Source: an uncultured Coriobacteriaceae bacterium
GTDB taxonomy: Bacteria > Actinomycetota > Coriobacteriia > Coriobacteriales > Coriobacteriaceae
NCBI GenBank assembly: GCA_944322305.1
Contig: CALUOP010000002.1
Span: forward strand, 290,892 to 354,891
Direction of reading: 5' to 3'
Length of the DNA: 64,000 bases
The position numbers and the translations under genes were made by a program. The notes below the pieces were generated by a model. It ran no database searches, was not told the DNA's origin, and saw nothing but the letters and a program-made list of their open reading frames with translations. Shown here piece after piece: positions 45,608 to 54,963 of this stretch. Position 1 is the stretch's first letter; each line of letters starts with the position of its first letter.

Positions 45608-45650
45608 GTCCCCTCCTTTTACCGCCATTGGCGGTAATGAAGGGGATGAA

Positions 45651-45698
45651 TGTGGACGGGTCCGTTTGGTTCGTTGGGGACGGGTCCGTTTCAACCCA
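45651..45698 (+). repeat. Dispersed repeat DR-G, copies f1/f2
   Basis: A partial copy, TGTGGACGGGTCCGTTTGG (45651-45669), is followed by a full copy at 45674-45698 (TTGGGGACGGGTCCGTTTCA, then ACCCA). They sit just upstream of the Fic gene. Confidence 0.85.
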
Positions 45699-45826
45699 TT
45701 TCACGCTACACATATAGACGGGGGCAAAGGGAGACGGGTTCTCTCTATCCTGTTTCCGCTTGCGCCAAGCGTGTGGGCGGCAGGATCGGCCTGCTATCTC
45801 AAGCAGATGTGAGGTGGGCTTGGACC

Positions 45827-45893
45827 TCCGGTATCGGCAAATCAAACGGGTGTGACGTGCAGCTTATGAGATGCTTATTTTGCCGATACCGGA
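45827..45893. repeat. 67-bp element with perfect 15-bp terminal inverted repeats
   Basis: TCCGGTATCGGCAAA (45827-45841) is the exact inverse of TTTGCCGATACCGGA (45879-45893), with 37 bp between. It lies in the 377-bp gap between the Fic and AraC genes, which otherwise contains only dispersed repeats. It could be a miniature inverted-repeat element or a long hairpin. Confidence 0.7.
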
Positions 45894-45984
45894 AGGCGGT
45901 GCGCAGCGGCTCTCACGGTTGCGGGGATGGCACGACGCCGGGGTGTTTCAGAGCGTACGGTTCGCAATTATGGTGCCGAGGTGC

Positions 45985-47004
45985 TTAGGGCGTCCTCAGC
46001 TGCGGCGAGGCGCACTCCCTTTGGGTGCGCCAGGCGTGCGGAGAAAGGCCCGTTGCCCTGGTAAAAGCGTGGTCGAACGCCGAGAGGCCGGGGTAGCCCA
46101 GCCGGGCGGCGACGTCGGCCACCGTGAGGTGGCGGTGGCTGAGCAGCTCGCAGGCCCGCTCGACGCGCCGCTGCCGCATGTACAGCCCGGGGCTCTGCGC
46201 GGTCTCGCGTTGGAATGCGGCGCAGAGCCGGGAGCGGCTTACGTACAGCGCCTTTGCGAGCTCATCCACTGTGGGCGGCGCCGCTCCTGCGTCGAGCGCT
46301 TGCTCGACGAGGTCCTTGACCTGGCGCACCAGCTCGGTGGCGCTCTCCTCGTTTTGCGTTGAGGCGTCCCTGCCCGCCGCAAGCGACGCGATGAGGCCGT
46401 CTACGGCGGCGCGCAGGGCGAGCGCCCCGCCCGACCCGGTTGGCGGACGGGAGGAGATCCGGCTGAGCGCGCGCCCGATCTCCAGTCCCGCGTGTGCTCC
46501 CAGACGCGTGTCGAACAGGCCGGGCATGTCGCGAAACTCACCGGGGTAGCTCCGCTCGAGCCTGGCAAAGAACTCGGGCAGCAGGATAATGGAGCTCGAG
46601 CGGTACCGTTGCCCCGTGTGCAAAGGGCTGGTGAGCGTGCGCGGTTCGCGTTCGACGAACGTTGCCAACTCGGTGCGCTCGGCCCCGCGCTTCTCGCCGG
46701 CGGGCCTCAGTGCCAGCCCGCAGCTTTGCGAGCAGGCAAGCGCTGCGTCTTTCAGCATGCACGCGCAGGCGTACGGCCCGCGCGACTCTTCTCGGAGACG
46801 CATGTCGGCACGCGGGACCACGTCGTGATAGAGCACGAGGCACCCCGGGGAGGGTGACGAGAACCACATCGTTCCGTCGGCAACGGAGCCCGTTGTGGCG
46901 CCCGCCCAAAACCACCCGGTGCGCTCAAGCCTGATGCCGAGCTGCTCGGCTTGGGGAAGGCAGAGCGCGAGGAGGTCGGCGGATATGCCGGCTTTGCTTG
47001 CCAT
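45985..47004 (-). CDS. AraC-family transcriptional regulator (YbtA-like context)
   Basis: This protein of about 339 residues has a variable N-terminal sensing half and a C-terminal double-HTH AraC domain (about 235-335: VDELAKALYVSRSRLCAAFQRETAQSPGLYMRQRRVERACELL, then LTVADVAARLGYPGLSAFDHAFTRATGLSP). ATG 47004 is taken, although AAGGAGG is about 13 bases upstream, slightly far; an in-frame ATG at 47043 lacks a site. It is divergent from a two-gene ABC transporter. The AraC + paired ABC order mirrors YbtA-YbtP-YbtQ siderophore loci, so iron-linked control is likely but inferred. Confidence 0.85.
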   Translation of the reverse strand: MASKAGISADLLALCLPQAEQLGIRLERTGWFWAGATTGSVADGTMWFSSPSPGCLVLYHDVVPRADMRLREESRGPYACACMLKDAALACSQSCGLALRPAGEKRGAERTELATFVEREPRTLTSPLHTGQRYRSSSIILLPEFFARLERSYPGEFRDMPGLFDTRLGAHAGLEIGRALSRISSRPPTGSGGALALRAAVDGLIASLAAGRDASTQNEESATELVRQVKDLVEQALDAGAAPPTVDELAKALYVSRSRLCAAFQRETAQSPGLYMRQRRVERACELLSHRHLTVADVAARLGYPGLSAFDHAFTRATGLSPHAWRTQRECASPQLRTP

Positions 47005-47131
47005 GTTGAAGAACCGTCCCTCCTTTTTGCCGTTGCGTCTCATACAAGTTAGTAATTGTAAACATTTCTAGCTCCGCATAGTACCGTGCGTCAGAACGTC
47101 AATCAAGAATCCGATACGTTAGGAGGACATC

Positions 47132-48982
47132 ATGTCTGACTCGCAACAGGCGGGCGGGGTTTCCGCTGACGGAGTGCCTCGGCAGTCCGGCGCGGTCGCC
47201 CGGCTGCTCGCCTTCGCCGGGCCCCGGCGCGCGCTCACGTACCTGGGCTGCGCACTCTCGGCGGCGTCGATGCTCGTGAGCTTCGGTCCCTATATCTGCA
47301 TCTGGTTCGCGGCGCGCGACCTCATCGCCGCGGCGCCTAACTGGGCAGCGGCCACCGGCATAGCCGCGTACGGTTGGTGGGCGCTCGGGTTTGCGGTGGC
47401 GAGCATCGCGCTCTATTTCGCCGGTCTCATGTGCACGCATCTCGCGGCGTTTCGCTGCGCCTCCAACATGCGCAAGCGCGCTGCTGAGCACCTCATGCAC
47501 GCGAGCCTGGGCTACTTCGACACACACGCCTCGGGGGCGCTGCGCCGCGTGGTTGACGGCTGCGCGGCCGAGACCGAGGGGCTTCTCGCCCACAAGCTGC
47601 CGGACACGGCGGGCTCCATCGCCATGATCGCGGGCATGCTCGTGCTGTTCTTTGTATTCGACTGGCGCCTGGGCGCGGCGTGCCTCGTGCCGGTGGCGGT
47701 GAGCCTCGCCTGCATGTTCTACATGATGGGCGGGCGCGGCATGGGCTTCATGACGCGCTACATGGAGTCGCTCGTGAAGATGAACAAGACCGGCACCGAG
47801 TACGTGCGCGGCATTCCGGTGCTCAAGGTGTTTCAGCAGACGGTGCGGTCGTTCCGCGCTTTCCACGACGCCATCGAGGAGTTCACGGTGCTCGCGCAGG
47901 ACTATGCCGTGAAGTGGTGCCAGACGCCACAGGCGCTCTCGCTCACGTTCATCAGCGCGGCGGCGGTATTTCTCGTGCCGGTGGTCGCGCTCATCGCGCC
48001 GGGCGAGGCGGACGTTGCGCGTCTCGCGACGAACTTCGCCTTCTACGCCATCTTCTCCGCCGTCATCCCCACGGCCATGACGCGCGTGATGTTCATGTCC
48101 GAGGCGTTCCAGTCGGCGGCGGACGCCGTCTCCCGCGTGGAGGAGGCCCTCGCCGCCCCCGTGGTCGAGGCGCCCGCCGCGCCCAAGGTTCCGCGCGACA
48201 ACTCCGTGGTGCTCGAGGACGTGAGCTTCACCTACGAGGGGGCCGACGAGCCGGCGCTCGACCACGTGAGCTTCTCGGTGCCGGCCGGCGTCACGGTGGC
48301 GCTCGTGGGGCCTTCGGGCGGCGGCAAGACCACGGCGGCCTCGCTTGTGCCCCGCTTCTGGGATGCGGACTCCGGGCGCGTGGCCGTGGGCGGCGTGAAC
48401 GTGCGTCAGATGGACCCCCACGACCTCATGGACCGCGTGGCCTTCGTGTTCCAAGCCAACCGGCTGTTCTCGCAGTCCATCTTGGAGAACGTGCGCGCGG
48501 CGCGTCCGGCGGCCACGCGCGAGGAGGTGCTGGCGGCCCTTTCCTCCGCCCAGTGCGACGACATTCTCGCCAAGCTGCCGGACGGCGTGGACACCGTGTA
48601 CGGCGCGGAGGGCGTCCACCTCTCCGGCGGCGAGGTGCAGCGGCTCATGATCGCGCGCGCCATCTTGAAGGACGCCCCCATCGTGGTGCTCGACGAGGCC
48701 ACCGCCTTTGCCGACCCCGAGAACGAGGCCAAGATCCAGGCTGCCTTCAAGCGGCTCGCGCGCGGGCGTGACGGCGCGCCCCGCACCGTGCTCATGGTGG
48801 CGCACCGGCTCTCCACCGTGCGCGCGGCCGACAAGATCGTGGTTCTCGACCGCGGGCGCGCGGTGGAGCAGGGCACGCACGACGAGCTCGTGCGCGCGGG
48901 CGGCCTCTACGCGCGCATGTGGGCCGACTACGAGCGGGCGGTCAGCTGGAGGATCTCGAGCGCCGAAAGGGGCGTGGCATAG
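47132..48982 (+). CDS. ABC transporter, fused permease-ATPase, subunit 1 (YbtP/IrtA-like)
   Basis: This 616-residue half-transporter has six transmembrane helices (about 20-320). The ATPase has Walker A GPSGGGKTT (about residue 393), signature LSGGEVQR and Walker B IVVLDEATA, followed by His in MVAHRLS. The linker is Ala/Pro-rich. It is predicted to form a heterodimer with the next gene. Heterodimeric exporters-fold ABC pairs next to AraC regulators import siderophores (YbtPQ, IrtAB) or export peptides. The ATG at 47132 follows TTAGGAGG. The stop and next ATG abut directly (48982/48983). Confidence 0.9.
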   Translation: MSDSQQAGGVSADGVPRQSGAVARLLAFAGPRRALTYLGCALSAASMLVSFGPYICIWFAARDLIAAAPNWAAATGIAAYGWWALGFAVASIALYFAGLMCTHLAAFRCASNMRKRAAEHLMHASLGYFDTHASGALRRVVDGCAAETEGLLAHKLPDTAGSIAMIAGMLVLFFVFDWRLGAACLVPVAVSLACMFYMMGGRGMGFMTRYMESLVKMNKTGTEYVRGIPVLKVFQQTVRSFRAFHDAIEEFTVLAQDYAVKWCQTPQALSLTFISAAAVFLVPVVALIAPGEADVARLATNFAFYAIFSAVIPTAMTRVMFMSEAFQSAADAVSRVEEALAAPVVEAPAAPKVPRDNSVVLEDVSFTYEGADEPALDHVSFSVPAGVTVALVGPSGGGKTTAASLVPRFWDADSGRVAVGGVNVRQMDPHDLMDRVAFVFQANRLFSQSILENVRAARPAATREEVLAALSSAQCDDILAKLPDGVDTVYGAEGVHLSGGEVQRLMIARAILKDAPIVVLDEATAFADPENEAKIQAAFKRLARGRDGAPRTVLMVAHRLSTVRAADKIVVLDRGRAVEQGTHDELVRAGGLYARMWADYERAVSWRISSAERGVA

Positions 48983-50758
48983 ATGTCGGTCAAAGAGAAG
49001 TACGCCCTCACGGACGAGGGCGCGAGGAACGTGCGCCTGGGTGCGGTGTGGACCACCGTCACCAACCTCGTGGTTTTCGCGGGGGTGGGGTTTGTCTTTG
49101 CGGTCATGAGCGCGCTGGTGGCGCGGCTCACGGGCGGCGCGGTTACGCTGGGGCCGTGGGGCGCGCTCGGCTTCGATCCGCTTGCCGTGCCCGTTGCAGA
49201 GTGGGTGGCGGTGTTGGCCGCGTATCTCGTCGTGCTCTTCGTGTGCGAGAGGTTCCAGTACTACTACCAGTACGGCGTCATCTACAAGGAGAGCGGCCGG
49301 CAGCGCATCGCCCTCGCCGAGCGCCTGCGGAGGCTGCCGCTGTCGTTTTTCGGCCGCCGCGACCTCGCCGACCTCACCGAGACGCTCATGACCGACGTCA
49401 AGACCACCGAGCACGCCTACAGCCACGTGCTGCCCGAGCTCTACGGCGCCTACGCCACCATGGCCATCGCCTTCGTGGGCCTCGCCGCCTTTGACTGGCG
49501 GCTCGCCGTGGCCTCGATGTGGTCAGGGCCGGTGGCGCTGCTTCTGCTGTTCGGCGTGCGCTCAAAGCTCCAGCCGCTCATTCGCGCAACGCGCCTGGCG
49601 GGGCTCAAGACCTCCGAGCTTGTCCAGGAGGCGCTGGAGTGCGTGCGCGAGGTGCGCGCCACCAACCAGGAGGAGCGCTACCTTGCGCGCGTGTACGAGA
49701 GCGTGGACGCCGCCGAGCGCTCCGCCGTGCGCAGCGAGCTGGCGTGCGGCGTGTGCGTGAACGGCGCCCAGGTGGTGCTGCGCCTGGGGTTCGCCACCAC
49801 GCTGCTGGCCGGCGCCGCCTTCGTGCTCGAGGGCACCTGCGACTTTCTCACGCTCTTCTGCTTCCTTTTGGTGGTGAGCCGCATCTACGCGCCCTTTGAC
49901 CAGGCGCTCATGCTCATCGCCGAGCTGTTCTCGGCCCGCACGGCCTCTGCCCGCATGCGGAGCTTCTTCGACGAGCCGCTGGCGGCGGGTGGGGAGGCGT
50001 ACGCGCCCGCCGGCCACGACGTGGCGTTTGAGCACGTGGGCTTCTCGTACGAGAAGGACGGCGAGAAGGTGCTCGAGGACGTGAACTTCATCGCCCGGGA
50101 AGGCGAGGTCACGGCGCTCGTGGGGCCGTCCGGCTCCGGCAAGTCCACCTGCGCGCGGCTTGCCTGCCGGCTCTGGGACGCGAGCGCCGGGCGCGTGACC
50201 GTGGGCGGCGTGGACGTCTCCACCGTGGACCCCGAGGTGCTTCTCGGCGACTTCTCCGTGGTCCTCCAGGATGTGACGCTCTTTGACGACACCGTGATGG
50301 AGAACATCCGCCTGGGCCGGCGCGGCGCCACCGACGAGGAGGTGCTGGCAGCGGCGCGCGCGGCCAACTGCGACGAGTTCGTGGGCCGCATGCCGCAAGG
50401 CTACGCCACGATGATCGGCGAGAACGGCGCCCGCCTTTCCGGCGGCGAGCGTCAGCGCATCTCCATCGCCCGCGCGCTGCTCAAAGACGCGCCCGTCGTG
50501 CTGCTGGACGAGGCCACGGCGAGTTTGGACGTTGAGAACGAGACGCAGGTGCAGGAGGCGCTTTCGCGGTTGCTCGCGGGCAAGACCGTCATCGTGATCG
50601 CGCACCGCATGCGCACCGTGCAGGCGGCCGACAAGATCGTGGTGCTGGAGGGTGGCCGCGTGGCGGAGCAGGGCACGCCGGCCGAGCTGTTGGCGGCGGG
50701 CGGCCTGTTTGCCCGCATGGTGCGCCTGCAGACCGAGAGCGAGGGCTGGACCCTGTAG
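48983..50758 (+). CDS. ABC transporter, fused permease-ATPase, subunit 2 (YbtQ/IrtB-like)
   Basis: This 591-residue partner has six helices, Walker A GPSGSGKST (about residue 380), signature LSGGERQR, Walker B VVLLDEATAS and a switch His in IVIAHRM. The ATG abuts the previous stop codon, so translation is coupled. It has complete ATPase motifs, like its partner, so both sites look active. Ferrochelatase follows 150 bp later in the same direction, supporting an iron or haem role. Confidence 0.9.
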   Translation: MSVKEKYALTDEGARNVRLGAVWTTVTNLVVFAGVGFVFAVMSALVARLTGGAVTLGPWGALGFDPLAVPVAEWVAVLAAYLVVLFVCERFQYYYQYGVIYKESGRQRIALAERLRRLPLSFFGRRDLADLTETLMTDVKTTEHAYSHVLPELYGAYATMAIAFVGLAAFDWRLAVASMWSGPVALLLLFGVRSKLQPLIRATRLAGLKTSELVQEALECVREVRATNQEERYLARVYESVDAAERSAVRSELACGVCVNGAQVVLRLGFATTLLAGAAFVLEGTCDFLTLFCFLLVVSRIYAPFDQALMLIAELFSARTASARMRSFFDEPLAAGGEAYAPAGHDVAFEHVGFSYEKDGEKVLEDVNFIAREGEVTALVGPSGSGKSTCARLACRLWDASAGRVTVGGVDVSTVDPEVLLGDFSVVLQDVTLFDDTVMENIRLGRRGATDEEVLAAARAANCDEFVGRMPQGYATMIGENGARLSGGERQRISIARALLKDAPVVLLDEATASLDVENETQVQEALSRLLAGKTVIVIAHRMRTVQAADKIVVLEGGRVAEQGTPAELLAAGGLFARMVRLQTESEGWTL

Positions 50759-50908
50759 CGCGGGCCCTGCAGTGGGATGGACGGGGCGGGGGCTTGCCCC
50801 GTTTGGGCGCGAGCCCATGGTGCCGGACGGGGGCGCTGCGGCGTCCCCGCCTCCATGCGTGGTACCATATCCTCGTTTTTGTGCATTGCTGCTGACAAGG
50901 GGGCTCTC

Positions 50909-51931
50909 ATGGATGCCGGCCGCGACCTGCCTGCTAATTCCGCGCGCGTGGGCGTGCTGCTCGTCAACACGGGGTCGCCTGACGCCCCCACCGAGGCGGC
51001 GGTCCGCGCGTATCTCTCCGAGTTCCTCATGGACGACATGATTCGCCCCCTGCCCAAGCCGCTGTGGCGCCTCGTGCTCAACCACGCGATCCTGCCGCGG
51101 CGCGCGCCGGTCAGCGCGTCTCGGTACCGCTCTATCTGGGAGGACGGCTCGCCGCTGGTGAATGGGTGCCGGCGCCTCGCCGCCGACGTGGAGCGCGAGG
51201 TCGCCGCGCAGCTCGGCGCGGGGCGCGTGGCGGTGTGCGCGGGCATGATGTACGGCCAGCCCTCGCTTGCGGCGTCGTTGTCCGAGCTTCGCGCGCAGGG
51301 GTGCGAGCGCGTCCTCGTCGTGCCCCTTTACCCGCAAACCGCGCGCTCCACAACGGGGGCCGCCCTTCAAGCGCTGCGGGCGGCGCAGGACGAGGCGGGC
51401 TGGCATCCGCCGCTGGCAACCGTGGAGGGCTATGGCGACGACAGCGGCTGGCAGCGGGCGATAGCGGACACGGTGCGCGCCGCGGGGTTTGACGCGCGCC
51501 GCGACTGCCTGCTCCTATCCTTCCATGCGGTGCCGCTCGCAGACGTGCGCAGGGGCGACACCTATCCCGATCAGGTCGATCGCTCCGTTGCCGGGATCGT
51601 CCGCGAGCTCGGCGCTCCCGAGGGCGCGTGGGCGCGCGCCTTCCAGTCGCGCTTTGAGGACGGGCGCAAGTGGACCGGCCCCTTTGCAACGGCGGCGGTC
51701 GAGAAGATCGCGCGGGACGGCACGCGAAACCTCGTGGTGTGCTGCCCGGGCTTCTCGATCGACTGCCTTGAGACGCGCTACGACGTTGAGCAGGTCTTGC
51801 GCGCCGCGTTTTTCCGCAACCGCCCGGGGGCGCCTGACGACGCCTTTGCCTACGTGCCCTGTCTCGGTGCGTCGACCGCGCACGCGCGCGCTCTGCTTAA
51901 CGTGATGGCCCCGGCGCTCGGACTGAGGTGA
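50909..51931 (+). CDS. hemH: Ferrochelatase (protohaem or coprohaem type)
   Basis: This 340-residue enzyme inserts Fe2+ into a porphyrin. It starts ARVGVLLVNTGSPDAPT and has YLSEFLMDD, the catalytic-His segment LLLSFHAVPL, and the signature CPGFSIDCLETRYDV with the conserved Glu. Length and motifs fit the family. Actinomycetota ferrochelatases usually act on coproporphyrin III (CpfC), which may apply here. The ATG at 50909 has CAAGGGGG upstream. No other haem-synthesis gene is in the window, so it may serve porphyrin salvage with the ABC pair. Confidence 0.9.
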   Translation: MDAGRDLPANSARVGVLLVNTGSPDAPTEAAVRAYLSEFLMDDMIRPLPKPLWRLVLNHAILPRRAPVSASRYRSIWEDGSPLVNGCRRLAADVEREVAAQLGAGRVAVCAGMMYGQPSLAASLSELRAQGCERVLVVPLYPQTARSTTGAALQALRAAQDEAGWHPPLATVEGYGDDSGWQRAIADTVRAAGFDARRDCLLLSFHAVPLADVRRGDTYPDQVDRSVAGIVRELGAPEGAWARAFQSRFEDGRKWTGPFATAAVEKIARDGTRNLVVCCPGFSIDCLETRYDVEQVLRAAFFRNRPGAPDDAFAYVPCLGASTAHARALLNVMAPALGLR

Positions 51932-52018
51932 TGCGATCGGGTTCGCTCTGTCCCGTCAACGCGTCGCCGCGCGGGGCGAACGGCCCGGCCCTGGCTGAGT
52001 CCGGGGCGGACCCTTCGG

Positions 52019-52072
52019 GACCAGGTGGCCGGCATCAACGAGTGACTCATTTTGGGACGGGGTTGTTTTGCG
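52019..52072 (+). repeat. 54-bp duplicate of the 3' end of gene 56816-57163 plus flank
   Basis: 51 of 54 bases match 57137-57190, including the last codons (DQVAGINE then TGA) of a gene whose intact copy is 5.1 kb away, and the GGGACGGGG repeat after it. The rest of that gene is missing here, so this is a fragment. A truncated methyltransferase gene begins at the next base on the opposite strand. Confidence 0.8.
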
Positions 52073-52142
52073 TCAGAGCCCTTCAGAGAGGCCGCCGGCA
52101 CCCGCAAGCAGGTCAAGGCGCGTCAGCTTAGACGGCGACGCC
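52073..52142 (-). pseudogene. N-terminal fragment of a C5 DNA methyltransferase gene
   Basis: Reading the minus strand from ATG at 52142 gives MASPSKLTRLDLLAGAGGLSEG, then stop. LDLLAGAGGLSEG matches motif I (DLFAGAGGLSxGF) of C5 cytosine methyltransferases. Everything after motif I is gone: the frame ends where the 54-bp duplicated block begins. Only about 23 codons remain, so identity rests on this one motif. Confidence 0.5.
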
Positions 52143-53477
52143 ATCGTCTGGGTGAAGGACAACGGCGCTCTCGTGGCCGAGGTGAAGCACCGGTGCGGCC
52201 GCGCGACGGCGAGGTCGTGGGGCAGGACGTCTCCGAGAAGACTCTGCGCGACGTCTCGCAGGCATTTGGCAACCGCATCGAGCCCGCGGTCGTCCTCACC
52301 ATCGAGCACCTCGTCACCGAGGACGGGAAGTCCTACGTCAAGGTGACCTTCTCCGGCGACGGCCGCCCCTACGCCTGCGACGGCCGCTACCGCGTCCGCT
52401 CCGCCGACGAGGACCTCCCCATGGGAGCGGCCATGCTCGAGCAGATGATGCTCGAGCGCGCTGCGAGGAAGAGCCCCTGGGACCGCCGCCCCTCAGGCCG
52501 TCCTCTGTCCGACGTGGATGAGGGCGCGCTGCGCCGGTTCGTCGAGGAGGGAAACGCCTGCGGACGCATAGAAGCCCCTTACTCGAACGCTGGAGAGGTG
52601 CTCGGGCGCCTTAGCCTTGTCTCTGCCGACGGAACGCTCACCAACGCGGCGGCCGTGCTCTTCTGCCCGTCGCGCGCGGGCGCGCGCCTCAAGGCCGGGA
52701 TCCTCGCCGACCACAGCCGCGTGGACATCCTCGACCTCCAGCAGTACGACGGCCCTGCCTACGAGCTCATCCGCCGCGCGGAGGCCTACGTCCTCTCCAA
52801 CATCCGCCGTCGCCTGGTCATCGACGGGAGCATCGAGCGCGAGGAGGTTCCCGAGATCCCCCGCGAGGCCTTCCGCGAGGCGATCGTCAACGCCTTCTGC
52901 CACCGCGACTGGTCGGACTGCGGGACCGCGGTGCAGATCGACATCTACCCGGACGCCGTCGACATAACCAACCCGGGAACCTTCCCCAAGAGCTGCACCC
53001 CCGAGATGTACCTTTCCGGCGAGGAGGTCACCCCTCACAGCAGGAACCCGCTCATCGCCTCCACGTTGTTCCGCTCCAAGGCGATCGAGTCCTTCGGCTC
53101 CGGAATCAGACGCATACGAGGCGCCTGCGACAGGGCCGGCGTGCACTTCGAGTACCTGCAGGGCCGCGACGCGACGACCGTGAGGTTCCACCGCAACGAC
53201 CCGTTCGGGGCGCAGGGGGCAGAGAGCGAAGAGGCGCATGCCGGTTCCGGCAAAGTTCCGGCAAAGTTCCGGGAACGAGCCCGAAGGGCTGTCGGAGCGC
53301 GAGCGCGCAGCATGGCGCTACCTCGCGGAGGCCGGCATCTCGAGGACGGCGGACATAGCCGGAGCCCTGGGCATCAGCGACCGAGCGACGAGAAAGGTCC
53401 TCGACAGGCTCATCGCAAACGGGCTGGTCGAGCCCGTCGGGCAGTCTCGGGCGCGCAGATACCGCCTGATTGGCTGA
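52110..53477 (+). pseudogene. AlbA_2/ATP-binding (Schlafen-type) regulator gene, 5'-truncated and frameshifted
   Basis: The main frame from about 52190 reads GEVVGQDVSEKTLRDVSQAF, then a long conserved body including NAFCHRDWSDCG and GIRRIRGACDRAGV, typical of RecG-related ATP-binding/AlbA_2 proteins with a GHKL-like C-domain. The usual AlbA N-terminus is absent; a short piece in another frame (GDAIVWVKDNGA, about 52135-52170) may be its remnant. Near 53238-53280, tandem TTCCGGCAAAG repeats coincide with a frame change. The C-terminal winged-helix (LSERERAAWRYLAEAGISRTADIAGALGIS) then continues in the next frame to 53477. No start codon or ribosome site survives. Confidence 0.75.
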
Positions 53478-53867
53478 GCCAGCGCGAAGTGCGCACGGCC
53501 CTCGCGGTGACCATAGTGCTGCGCCCCTATCGTCTGCGACGAGCCAATTCCAAAAGCCGGACATTTGCCGGACAAAATGGCAGACGACCGGGCAAGTGCC
53601 GGCAACAGATGTCCGGTAACGATGAGAGGCATCGAGAAGGACGAGTGGCCACGCCCCCACCACCCGCTGAATCGTCGAGGGTCGTGCTACAGCCCGCCGC
53701 CTCCGCTCCGTTGCGCGCACGGCTCGGAGCCGCCCCATCCGGCGCGCCGAAGGCGCTATCCACGGCCGTGCCCGCCGTTCCGGCCGTGTATTGGTCCGCG
53801 CGAGCGGTGGTGGAGTGTGGCATCTGCTCGCAGCCCAAAGGGCTGCCCTTATCCGAGGGGGTCAACC
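53478..53867. other. 390-bp non-coding gap with an interrupted long hairpin
   Basis: CCGGACAT (53557-53564) pairs with ATGTCCGG (53609-53616), and inside them TTGCCGG (53565-53571) pairs with CCGGCAA (53599-53605). This makes a roughly 60-bp interrupted hairpin after the AlbA_2 pseudogene. I see no gene in the rest. Confidence 0.55.
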
Positions 53868-54497
53868 CTATCCGAGCAGCATGTCCGCGAGCGCGGCCCC
53901 TCCGTAGCCGAGAAACGCGCCGACGGCCATCGCGAGAAGCGTCAGGCCGACGGTGCGGACGGCCTTCATCCAAGCGGGGATCATGCGCTCGCGCCGCCCG
54001 CGCTCCGTGTCGCGGTCCACCGCCTCGCCCTTCAAGTAGGCGAGGATCTCGCCGTAGGTGACGAGGTCGTGCGACTTCTTGATGCGGTCCACCCAGCAGG
54101 CGGCGAACATGGCGACGCCCCAGAGCACGAGGGCGAGCACGAAGGTGGGCGCGGTCTGCTCGAGCGGCCAGCCCCAGGCGAATGTCTGGAAGCAGACCCA
54201 TATCAGGGCCGCCACCATGAGCAGCAGGAATCCGAGCATCACGTAGCTCAGGCGCTTCATGGTCTCGATGTCGCGGTCGATGGTCTCGTTCATGGTCTTC
54301 ACGTCTCCTTTGATGAGTGAGTCGACGGTCGCATCGAAGATCTCGGAGAGCAGGAGCAGGCTCTGGACGTCGGGGTAGGTCTTGTTGTTCTCCCAGGAAC
54401 TGATCGTCTGGCGGCTCACGTACACGCGCGTCGCGAGGTCGTCCTGCGACATCCCGTGCGCCGCGCGCAGCTCGCGTATCCTCCCGCCGATCTCCAT
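53868..54497 (-). CDS. XRE-family HTH protein with C-terminal membrane helices
   Basis: This 209-residue protein has an N-terminal XRE helix-turn-helix (about 5-60: IRELRAAHGMSQDDLATRVYVSRQTISSWENNKTYPDVQSLLLL). After a linker come two central helices (LSYVMLGFLLLMVAALIWVCF, TFVLALVLWGVAMFAACWV) and one C-terminal helix. This layout is common in Gram-positive membrane-tethered repressors. The start at 54497 has AGGGAGAGCGGGC. Its target is unknown; the neighbours are accessory genes. Confidence 0.85.
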   Translation of the reverse strand: MEIGGRIRELRAAHGMSQDDLATRVYVSRQTISSWENNKTYPDVQSLLLLSEIFDATVDSLIKGDVKTMNETIDRDIETMKRLSYVMLGFLLLMVAALIWVCFQTFAWGWPLEQTAPTFVLALVLWGVAMFAACWVDRIKKSHDLVTYGEILAYLKGEAVDRDTERGRRERMIPAWMKAVRTVGLTLLAMAVGAFLGYGGAALADMLLG

Positions 54498-54963
54498 GCC
54501 CGCTCTCCCTTCGCTCTCTTCGGTGCGGCCCCTTACGGGTCAGACCATGACACGTTGCGCCGCATCGTACCATCAAAAGGACCCGACTCTGGGCCCTGCG
54601 GGGCGAGAAACGCGCGTCAAGAGTTCTTTACATGGATCCTACCTGCGCTTTTAACCGTCCCATTCCCAGAATCATACGTTCCACGCCCATGAAATGGAAG
54701 GCAGCTCATTCCATTTCTTGGTGAGGACGTTCGTCCGAGGAGGGGCAGGACAGAAGGAGTGCCCGCTCGCGTCGTCTGGAAGGAGTCGGCTTCGGACATG
54801 CGCGTCCGTGCTTTACGCGACGGATGTTGCCATTCTTGTCGTTCGCCCTTTGCGTTTGAAGGAGGGATTTAGGGTTCGGATGACGATAAACCTATAAGAT
54901 AAAATAGTCGTTTTTCTCTGATATGATAAAGCAAATAAAATAACTCATCGGTTTGGAGCAAAG
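54498..54963. other. 466-bp gap with a 9-bp hairpin and promoter
   Basis: GAAATGGAA (54691-54699) and TTCCATTTC (54709-54717) form a perfect hairpin with a 9-nt loop. Toward the ATPase gene the sequence becomes AT-rich, and TGATATGAT (54919-54927) is an extended -10 with no clear -35. No gene is supported between. Confidence 0.5.

Noticed and set aside
54694..54897. A 67-codon plus-strand ORF before the first DUF4143 gene
   Set aside because: No ribosome site, no recognisable motif, and it overlaps a hairpin at its start.
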